Assembly: GCA_023442485.1 (NCBI GenBank)
Contig: JAEZZG010000035.1
Location: 1 to 8,247 of the forward strand
Origin: Actinomycetes bacterium
GTDB taxonomy: Bacteria > Actinomycetota > Actinomycetes > Propionibacteriales > Propionibacteriaceae
Direction of reading: 5' to 3'
DNA length: 8,247 bases
The position numbers and the translations under genes were made by a program. The notes beneath the pieces are model-generated. The model did not search any database and was not told where the DNA came from. It worked only from the letters and a program-made list of their open reading frames with translations. Below are positions 1 to 5,051 of this stretch, one piece after another. The first letter of the stretch is position 1. Every line of letters begins with the position of its first letter.

Positions 1-174
1 CTTGTCATTTTCATATATGACAGATGCCGCAGCCACAACGGTGATAATCAACCCGACTATGAAAGTACTTCTCACTTGAAAGGCGTCAATACCCTGATAA
101 TTCATGATTATTGATAGAGTTGTCATGGTGACGAAGGGAATAATCCCCCGTATGAACGATTTCTTTAGCAACAT
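1..174 (-). CDS. DUF3021-like small membrane protein, 5' part only (runs off the left edge)
   Basis: Reading the minus strand from ATG at 174 gives 58 codons without a stop up to the window edge. The peptide opens MLLKKSFIRGIIPF, followed by a hydrophobic helix, a short polar loop (NYQGIDAFQVRS) and a second helix ending in AAASVIYEND. This layout, a basic N terminus, two helices around a loop and a GLII...AAASVIYE block, resembles DUF3021 membrane proteins, which are often encoded with LytTR response regulators. No LytTR gene lies upstream here; the partner, if any, would be beyond the left edge. The start is uncertain. The frame stays open up to GTG at 237, just after an in-frame TAG, and a GGAGGA at 190-195 sits about 15 nt from the ATG, farther than usual, while only 1 nt from an in-frame TTG at 189. 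Base composition is more AT-rich than the genes to the right. Family assignment is from recognition only. Confidence 0.55.
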   Translation of the reverse strand, partial: MLLKKSFIRGIIPFVTMTTLSIIMNYQGIDAFQVRSTFIVGLIITVVAAASVIYENDK

Positions 175-249
175 ATGTTTAAAATCCAATCCTCCAAATG
201 GCCTATTGAAATAATCGTAAAAGAACGATTGTTCCACGAACTATTTTAC

Positions 250-272
250 CTAGAATAATAATATTATCCTAG
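250..272. promoter_or_regulatory. AT-rich 23-bp dyad, possible operator/promoter of the DUF3021-like gene
   Basis: CTAGAATAAT (250-259) is repeated in inverted form by ATTATCCTAG (263-272) around an AAT centre, with one mismatch (254/268). Read on the minus strand it contains TATTAT-like hexamers and ends 12 nt before the possible GTG start at 237. It could be a repressor operator overlapping a -10 element. The lack of a GC-rich stem makes a terminator unlikely. No regulator gene is visible nearby. Confidence 0.4.
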
Positions 273-383
273 ACTTCGGCACAAGCTACGAGTTATTCAT
301 ACCGGAGTGTTCTAGGTTTTTAGGTCCGGGTGACTTGAGTGTTGTCTATTGATGCCCTGCCTGTGGGTGGGGAGAATGGATGA

Positions 384-464
384 ATGGTGAAAAAGTTTAG
401 TAAGCACACTCCGGAGCAGATTATTCGTAAGCTCGAGAAAGCCTGAGAACTTAAGCAAGGCGGA
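384..464 (+). pseudogene. IS3-family transposase OrfA remnant (5' fragment with internal stop)
   Basis: ATG at 384 and GTG at 387 follow a good ribosome site (GGGGAG, 369-374). Translation gives KKFSKHTPEQIIRKLEKA, then TGA at 444-446, then ELKQGG in the same frame. This is the conserved N terminus of IS3-family OrfA proteins, the start of a helix-turn-helix domain usually about 90-100 residues long. The family usually has Arg where the stop stands, so a single CGA-to-TGA change is likely. After about 464 the expected ELG(V/I)S...T..W helix-turn-helix is missing, so the gene is both nonsense-mutated and truncated. The roughly 75 bases upstream (from about 308) probably derive from the left end of the element, but I found no matching inverted repeat. 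The fragment is non-functional and marks an old insertion at the junction between AT-rich and normal-composition DNA. Confidence 0.75.
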
Positions 465-573
465 TCAGAATCAACGCCTACGCTCCATTGCCATCTCCAC
501 AGATCACACAGCCGCACCCCCAGCACGCTACGCACATGTACCCAATACCGGTATCCTGCACCCAAAACCACCC
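465..573. other. Non-coding stretch with nothing assignable
   Basis: Between the transposase remnant and the hairpin there is no recognisable gene. A minus-strand open frame crosses 320-625, but its peptide is rich in W, C and R with no family signal, and it runs across the transposase fossil and the hairpin. A 10-bp palindrome, ATACCGGTAT (545-554), is the only local structure, and one that short can occur by chance. Confidence 0.6.
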
Positions 574-625
574 TTGTATCAAAATGAGCGTCTAAACAAC
601 CACTTAGACGCTCATTTTGATGCAA
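574..625 (-). terminator. Long hairpin at the 3' end of the HhH glycosylase gene, probable terminator
   Basis: ATCAAAATGAGCGTCTAA (578-595) is exactly complementary to 604-621, giving an 18-bp perfect stem with an 8-nt loop. After one T-G wobble (577/622) three more outer pairs extend it to 574-625. The inner arm covers the TGA stop (612-614) of the minus-strand gene, so the transcript folds as soon as translation ends. A TTTT run lies inside the arm but no clean U-tract follows, as is common for actinobacterial terminators. It could also stop transcripts arriving on the plus strand from the transposase remnant. An alternative is a leftover of a small mobile or repeated element. Confidence 0.6.
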
Positions 626-1331
626 CGCCTGGTTCGTTTAGGTTGCGGGTCAGGATGGGCGTTTCATTTTTCATCCGCACAGTCGTGTTCGCCAGGGAAC
701 GCTGGGTCACAATTTTTCCTGCATCCACGATCAGACCATGAAACTTCGCTAGCTCTTCGACACTCATCCTAGACGCAGCCACCTGAGGGTCAATGGCCCG
801 CTTCGCTGCGCCATACGTGCGGTAATCACCAAATCCCGCCGACTTCAGAAGTCTGCGCGCATACACGTCGTAGATGAACACTGGACGCTGATAGGCGTAG
901 AGCAACAAGTCATCGGCTGTCTCACATCCCACCCCTCGAATACTCAACAGTTCTTCGCGAAGCTGCTTGGTAGATAGCTCTTGTGCGGCCTGATCATGCT
1001 CTATCCACCACGTCGTCAGGTCTTTCAGATACCGGGTCTTGGTGTTGAAATACCCAGCCGGACGAATCAGCGTCCGTACTACATCATCATCTGCCACCAA
1101 CAGCGCCTCAGCGTCAAGGAGGTTCGCGTCGCAGAGATTAGCGATGGCGCGTTCAACGTTCCGCCACGCCGTGTTTTGAGTCAACACCGCACCTACGGCG
1201 ATCTCAAACCTGGACTCAGCCGGCCACCATACCCCGCACTCAACGTGCTCATCGAGCAGGTCAAACAACTGTCGTAAAGAAGCTATCCCAGACGTTATCC
1301 CCAACGTCTCGTATGAAGGACTACCGCACAT
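612..1331 (-). CDS. Endonuclease III-like / MagIII-like HhH-GPD DNA glycosylase
   Basis: This 239-aa protein (from ATG 1331) has the helix-hairpin-helix GPD fold of base-excision glycosylases. Visible blocks are WWPAESRFEIAVGAVLTQNTAW (about 35-56), AGYFNTK (92-98), the hairpin LLSIRGVGCETADDLLLYA (128-146) and VFIYDVYARRL (151-161), in which Asp155 aligns with the catalytic aspartate. The position of the endonuclease III lyase lysine is Glu137, so a monofunctional glycosylase is expected. This fits the COG2231 'endonuclease III-related' group, which includes the 3-methyladenine glycosylase MagIII. No four-cysteine iron-sulphur cluster is present after the last helix; the tail from about 212 is low in known features. 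The start is uncertain: the frame stays open to TTG at 1472 (286 aa), but the extra 47 residues match nothing I recognise and neither start has a strong ribosome site. It is divergent from the AlkZ-like gene and ends in a hairpin. Substrate specificity is not predictable. Confidence 0.8.
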   Translation of the reverse strand: MCGSPSYETLGITSGIASLRQLFDLLDEHVECGVWWPAESRFEIAVGAVLTQNTAWRNVERAIANLCDANLLDAEALLVADDDVVRTLIRPAGYFNTKTRYLKDLTTWWIEHDQAAQELSTKQLREELLSIRGVGCETADDLLLYAYQRPVFIYDVYARRLLKSAGFGDYRTYGAAKRAIDPQVAASRMSVEELAKFHGLIVDAGKIVTQRSLANTTVRMKNETPILTRNLNEPGVASK

Positions 1332-1499
1332 GGTCACTCGCGCCACTCTTAGAACAGACAAACCTTGCCGTCTCGCCGTCACCTCGACTAGAAGGTTATC
1401 AGCCGACTTGGAGACGCAGCCCGTAAAACCGCTATCCCACAGATTCAACACAGTCGCCAGATGGATTCTCAACAGTCGTGATTAGCCGAGACCAGAGGT

Positions 1500-1534
1500 A
1501 TGACTGGCAGATCCTGTCCGACTAGGATCGTGTC
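1500..1534 (+). promoter_or_regulatory. Candidate promoter with imperfect dyad, driving the AlkZ-like gene
   Basis: ATGACT (1500-1505) and TAGGAT (1523-1528) are 17 nt apart, a plausible -35/-10 pair. The -10 ends 6 nt before ATG 1535, which would give a leaderless or nearly leaderless transcript, a common form in actinomycetes. Alternatively AGGA (1524-1527), 7 nt from the ATG, serves as ribosome site and the promoter lies farther upstream. ATCCTGTC (1511-1518) and GACTAGGAT (1520-1528) form an inverted repeat with one gap that overlaps the -10, a possible operator. Confidence 0.35.
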
Positions 1535-2707
1535 ATGGTTGCCAGGCGTGTGGAACTACCCACTGAGGTAGGGTTGTTGCGGATATGTGCTCAGTTCTTG
1601 ACACCAGGGACGAGCCGTTCCAAACTCAGCGACGTCGCACAAGGCATGCTCGCTATCCAAGGCCAACAGGTCTCCGCAATTCCGCACGCCTTCTTAGCTA
1701 GATGTCCCCAGTCAACAAGGTCTGACGTTGCGGCATTGTTCGATTCTTCTGCCTTGGTGCGTCACCGTCCGATGCGCGGAACAGTTCACATAACCGCCGC
1801 TGCGGATTTTCATTGGATGCGGGTGGCTTTGAAATCAGGTTTTTCTGCACATGACTCACGCAACCATGCGCTGCTAGGCATCAATCCGCAGGTGATCGAC
1901 CAGGCCTGCGAGGTGGCATGGACCGAGATTGACAGCCACGGTGGGCAGATCAATAGAGCGGAGTTATTCGATGCCTGGACCAAGCAGCTCAACTCCGGCC
2001 ATGTGGATGGTTCAGCACCTCAGGTGCGTCGCTGGTGCCAATTCTTGATGTATGCCACGATGCATCAAGGAGCCATCGTGGAAGGCCCGATGGGGAAGAA
2101 CCAGCATCTATTCATTGACGCCCGGGACCTCCCCGCAGCCGATAGCCCAGAGTCTGGATTTGTGCTTTCACCTGCTAACCGAGAATACGGGATCGTAGAG
2201 ATTGCCCGCCGCTATATTCTCGGACACGGACCGATCAGTGTTGACGATCTTGCCTGGTGGGCCGGACTGTCCAAGGCCACAGCACGATTCGCCGTCACCG
2301 CAGCTATGGAATGTGACCCGAGTATCGGTGTCTTCGACGTTGATGGTGACGGTGTGAAATCCTCGTCGCCAGCTAAGAACAGTCAGCCACAGCTATATAT
2401 GCGCCGCGATCTCTTCGATGTGCTCGCCGAACACCGTGACGAGGCAATGGGGCTGATGTTCCTTCCGTCCTTTGACGAGATTTATGTCGGCTACGCCAAC
2501 CGAACCTGTTTGACCGATAGTGACGGGGACCGGCTGATCTGCCCGGCGCGCAATGGCACGTTCAAACCATTAATCATTTATCGCGGACGGCTGGTGGCGG
2601 TTCGCCCAGCCGACGGCAACATCCAATGGCTCTCTCCTCCCACGAAGAAACTCAAGAAGCTCACTGACCGAGTGGTGGAGCAGACCATGGGGCGGCTGAA
2701 GAGTTAG
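1535..2707 (+). CDS. AlkZ/YcaQ-like winged-helix DNA glycosylase family protein (HTH_42)
   Basis: This 390-aa protein matches the HTH_42 (PF06224) family, whose characterised members are DNA glycosylases: AlkZ, which excises bulky azinomycin adducts and unhooks crosslinks, and E. coli YcaQ. Visible signatures are a helical N terminus followed by AIQGQQ, with the Q42-x-Q44 motif matching the family's catalytic QxQ/QxD site; LVRHRPMRGTVHI (74-86), the conserved strand region; winged-helix segments in the middle; and LPSFDEIYVGY (310-320) followed by NGTFKP...RGR near the C terminus. The length is normal for the family. Start ATG 1535 is supported by the close promoter or AGGA. It is divergent from the HhH glycosylase and convergent with the ADP-ribosylglycohydrolase. 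The likely role is removal of bulky or alkylated bases. No toxin or antibiotic biosynthesis genes are visible to suggest self-resistance. Many homologues are annotated only as 'winged helix DNA-binding domain-containing protein'. Confidence 0.85.
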   Translation: MVARRVELPTEVGLLRICAQFLTPGTSRSKLSDVAQGMLAIQGQQVSAIPHAFLARCPQSTRSDVAALFDSSALVRHRPMRGTVHITAAADFHWMRVALKSGFSAHDSRNHALLGINPQVIDQACEVAWTEIDSHGGQINRAELFDAWTKQLNSGHVDGSAPQVRRWCQFLMYATMHQGAIVEGPMGKNQHLFIDARDLPAADSPESGFVLSPANREYGIVEIARRYILGHGPISVDDLAWWAGLSKATARFAVTAAMECDPSIGVFDVDGDGVKSSSPAKNSQPQLYMRRDLFDVLAEHRDEAMGLMFLPSFDEIYVGYANRTCLTDSDGDRLICPARNGTFKPLIIYRGRLVAVRPADGNIQWLSPPTKKLKKLTDRVVEQTMGRLKS

Positions 2708-2779
2708 ATCACAGGTAGAGGAGCTGAACCGGGCGCAGAGACTAACACCTCACACCGGCTCAGATTCTTCAGCGGTCAA

Positions 2780-2805
2780 CAATGGGCCAAGACGTTGGGT
2801 CATTG
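2780..2805. terminator. Weak hairpin between convergent genes
   Basis: CAATG (2780-2784) pairs with CATTG (2801-2805) and CCAA (2787-2790) with TTGG (2795-2798) around a GACG loop, separated by one wobble and one mismatch. It overlaps the stop codon of the ADP-ribosylglycohydrolase (2800-2802) and lies 70 nt past the stop of the AlkZ-like gene, so it could terminate either. No U-tract follows on either strand. Confidence 0.25.
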
Positions 2806-3654
2806 GTTCAAGAAGGCTCGCCAGCGCGAGATCACATCAATGAGTCTGTCATCTAAGAAGCCGAGGGCAGTCTCTTCGATCCATGCAGGCACACCGTAGG
2901 CGGCTTCGGCAATGGAGCCGGCGATGGCGGCGAGAGTATCACTGTCGCCATTGAGCGAGATCGCGTTGCGCACTGCGTCCTCGAAACTGTTTGCATCTAA
3001 GAAACACCTGATCGCCTCAGGGACGCAACGCTGACAACTGACGTGGAAAGAATAGGTGGGGCGAATCTGATCCACGGTAAGGGATAGGTCATATCCGTAG
3101 GTGGATTCGATGTGATCGCGAATCCTGCGTTTGCATTCGTCGGGGTCGCCGTGGATCGGTTCTTCGTCTCCACGGTGGAAGCCGCCGAAATAATAGCGGG
3201 CGAGGAAGATAGCGTCCGTGGTAGCTAGGGCACCCTTGATGCCTTCAGGGTGGTTGTGGGTTACCTCGGCGCTAAGGCGGGCTAGATCTGTTCCGATCTG
3301 GGGGAGACGACCGGTTCGGGAAAACTCGTCACAATCCATCATCCAGGCACATGGAGAAACCCGCATTGCTGAACCGTTGCCGAAACTGTTGTAGGGGTCG
3401 CGACTGTCTGATCGAAGCCAGATAATGAAGTGGCCTCCGTATCCTGCGTTTGGATACAGACGCCCGTACCTCTTCATCTGGTCGATGAAATCGTCGCGTG
3501 TTCCACCCGCCATGATTGCTTCGGCCACCGCGATCGTCATCATCGAGTCATCGGTGAATCGGCACTGTTCCTGGAAGAAGGGGAAGTTCTTTGACTGGAC
3601 CGGGCGCCCCTCGTAGATGGAGCCGACAATGTCGCCGACGATCGCGCCTATCAT
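2800..3654 (-). CDS. ADP-ribosylglycohydrolase (ARH/DraG) family protein
   Basis: This 284-aa protein belongs to the ADP-ribosylglycohydrolase family, Mg-dependent hydrolases that remove ADP-ribose from proteins, nucleic acids or small molecules. Diagnostic blocks are MIGAIVGDIVGSIYEG at the N terminus, FTDDS (33-37) and NGDSDT (235-240), which hold the metal-binding aspartates, GNGSAMRVSP (92-101), THNHPEGIKGA (about 132-142) and the following AAIAGSIAEAAYG helix. All expected metal ligands are present, so it should be active. The start is ATG 3654: AAGGAG lies 9 nt upstream, and family members begin exactly at M(I/L)GAI(I/V)GD. An in-frame upstream start at 3696 would add 14 residues of no family character. 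It appears monocistronic and is convergent with the AlkZ-like gene. No ADP-ribosyltransferase partner lies in the window, so the substrate is unknown; DNA, protein or O-acetyl-ADP-ribose are possible. Confidence 0.9.
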   Translation of the reverse strand: MIGAIVGDIVGSIYEGRPVQSKNFPFFQEQCRFTDDSMMTIAVAEAIMAGGTRDDFIDQMKRYGRLYPNAGYGGHFIIWLRSDSRDPYNSFGNGSAMRVSPCAWMMDCDEFSRTGRLPQIGTDLARLSAEVTHNHPEGIKGALATTDAIFLARYYFGGFHRGDEEPIHGDPDECKRRIRDHIESTYGYDLSLTVDQIRPTYSFHVSCQRCVPEAIRCFLDANSFEDAVRNAISLNGDSDTLAAIAGSIAEAAYGVPAWIEETALGFLDDRLIDVISRWRAFLNQ

Positions 3655-3887
3655 GATGTAGTGCTCCTTATCTGGTGAAGATGGCGGCAATGTCACTCTT
3701 CGCGACGCTGCCGATAACTCGGATCAATCCACCCCAGGTAGTTTTCGTGACGTCAAGACTACATCTTCGGGCTCATACCACACCGTCGTGGTGGCACTCA
3801 GGAGAGGTTTAGCTAATTCTTAGTTTTTCAAAGCTGTGTTTTCGGTTGTGGTGTGGCCATAATATCGATGTGCTTTACACCGTGCTT
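3655..3887. promoter_or_regulatory. Divergent intergenic region with promoter-like elements
   Basis: This 233-bp gap separates the divergent ARH and esterase-lysX transcripts and should carry both promoters. On the minus strand TTGACG (3756-3751) matches a -35 well but no good -10 follows at 17 nt. It overlaps an 8-bp palindrome, TGACGTCA (3748-3755), a possible operator half. On the plus strand CATAAT (3859-3864) resembles a -10 for the esterase, with no clear -35. Transcripts starting just after it would be nearly leaderless at GTG 3870 or have a short leader to ATG 3888. All assignments are tentative. Confidence 0.3.
3664..3669 (-). promoter_or_regulatory. Ribosome binding site fixing the ARH start
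   Basis: AAGGAG on the minus strand, 9 nt before ATG 3654. It decides against the longer 3696 start, which would place this site inside the coding sequence. Confidence 0.75.
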
Positions 3888-5051
3888 ATGACCTTCCCGG
3901 ATTGGCTTCAACCAGACACCTACGGCCCCATGGTCGTCGTAGGGATCGGGTTAGCCGCTGCGGTCATCTGGGGCATTGGGTGGGTTCCAGACGCGAAAGC
4001 CCATCCGATCCGGGCGCGGTTGCGTCAAGCATTGGTCTTGGCTTTGGTGTCGATCCTGACCTTGTGCCTGGTCGGGCTCGGGTTGAACCGGGCTAACCTG
4101 TGGTATCCGACCTGGCAAAGCATGTGGTCGACTCCCGTCATTGAAGAAGAACTCCACGCCGGTGAGGCAACTGAGCCAGCTCAATCTGAGGGCTGGGTAA
4201 CGAAACCAGCCACCGATCTTCAGGCCCACCCCGAAACTAATCCTGCCTTCGCCGGGTACACCTGGACTAATGGGGCAGATGGAGATTACGTCTTTACGAA
4301 GATCCCTGGATCGGGTGTGGGGGATAAAACCACCGACGTCATGGTGTGGTTTCCGCCCAGTTACCGCACCCACCCCGATCGCTTCTATCCGGTGATCGTC
4401 GCCTTCCCCGGCGTCCCCGGAAACCCAACCTCCTACCGCAAGAGTCTCAACATCGGCAAGGTGGTGCGCGAGGCCTCTGAGGCCAAAACCATGCGTGAAG
4501 CCGTGGTAGTGTCTCCAGACGTCTTCACCCGCAATATCGATACCGAATGTCTCGATAGTGCCGACGGCAGTATCAAGATGGACACCTTCATCACCGTCAC
4601 CCTCAGGCAGTGGATCTTGACTAATCTGCGCGTCGTTGATTCTCCCCAGGCGTGGGCCGGTCTCGGATATTCTGCAGGCGGGTGGTGTGCCGCCATGGTC
4701 GCCGTCAAACACGCCGATCAGTACGGGCTCGGGGTCAACATGTCTGGGTATTTTTGGCCGACTTATCTCGGCAAGAAACTGCGCCCCGAGAAAGACCCGG
4801 CCTACTACCTGCCCGACATCGCTAAGAAGACCGCCCCTAACTCTCGGATCTTGTTCTTGTCCGCCAAGGACGACAAGGAACCTGTCAGCCACTGGAAGAA
4901 GTTCTCAGAGTCTCTGCGGCCGCCGACGTCGATGAGCACCATCTTCATGGGTAATGGTGGACACGCATGGCCGGTGTGGGTAGCCGGGATCCCTAAGGTC
5001 ATGTCGTGGCTGGGAGAGTCGTCATCGGAGTTCGCATGGAATCAACCGTAA
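3888..5051 (+). CDS. Membrane-anchored alpha/beta-hydrolase esterase, coupled to lysX
   Basis: This 387-aa protein has two N-terminal membrane helices (about 14-33 and 47-66) joined by a basic loop (KAHPIRARLRQ). By the positive-inside rule the loop is cytoplasmic, so the catalytic domain from about 70 lies outside. That domain resembles the esterase D/mycolyltransferase-type alpha/beta hydrolases: VMVWFPPSYRTHPDRFYPVIVAFPG-type core strands, the nucleophile elbow GYSAG with Ser262, an acid candidate Asp328/Asp329 in SAKDDKE and His359 in GNGGHAW, a complete triad. The start is ambiguous: ATG 3888 is preferred because the first helix follows naturally, but GTG 3870 and TTG 3846 are in frame and no clear ribosome site precedes any. 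The stop overlaps lysX by 16 nt, implying translational coupling and a shared pathway. Possible roles are hydrolysis of aminoacyl-phosphatidylglycerol or other envelope esters; the adjacent P. aeruginosa alanyl-PG synthase and hydrolase offer a functional precedent. The substrate is inferred, not shown. Confidence 0.8.
   Translation: MTFPDWLQPDTYGPMVVVGIGLAAAVIWGIGWVPDAKAHPIRARLRQALVLALVSILTLCLVGLGLNRANLWYPTWQSMWSTPVIEEELHAGEATEPAQSEGWVTKPATDLQAHPETNPAFAGYTWTNGADGDYVFTKIPGSGVGDKTTDVMVWFPPSYRTHPDRFYPVIVAFPGVPGNPTSYRKSLNIGKVVREASEAKTMREAVVVSPDVFTRNIDTECLDSADGSIKMDTFITVTLRQWILTNLRVVDSPQAWAGLGYSAGGWCAAMVAVKHADQYGLGVNMSGYFWPTYLGKKLRPEKDPAYYLPDIAKKTAPNSRILFLSAKDDKEPVSHWKKFSESLRPPTSMSTIFMGNGGHAWPVWVAGIPKVMSWLGESSSEFAWNQP
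5026..5030 (+). promoter_or_regulatory. Ribosome binding site of lysX inside the esterase gene
   Basis: CGGAG lies 5 nt before ATG 5036, within the last codons of the esterase. It supports this start and translation of lysX by ribosomes finishing the upstream gene. Confidence 0.6.

Noticed and set aside
545..554. 10-bp palindrome ATACCGGTAT
   Set aside because: Short, isolated and not placed at a promoter; one of this size is expected by chance.
320..625. 101-codon minus-strand open frame
   Set aside because: It runs antisense through the transposase fossil and the hairpin and overlaps the end of the glycosylase gene. The peptide shows no family signal.
2800..3696. Longer ARH start at 3696
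   Set aside because: The AAGGAG site at 3664-3669 and the family N terminus at ATG 3654 both favour the shorter protein.
3777..3795. Possible hairpin CCAC/GTGG near 3777-3795
   Set aside because: Only 4-bp stems in competing registers, with no U-tract; too weak to call a terminator or attenuator.
3951..4892. 313-codon open frame on the minus strand
   Set aside because: It lies entirely antisense to the esterase, whose triad and coupling to lysX are clear. The peptide has no recognisable family and its G/D/V/P-rich make-up is typical of an antisense shadow in GC-rich DNA.
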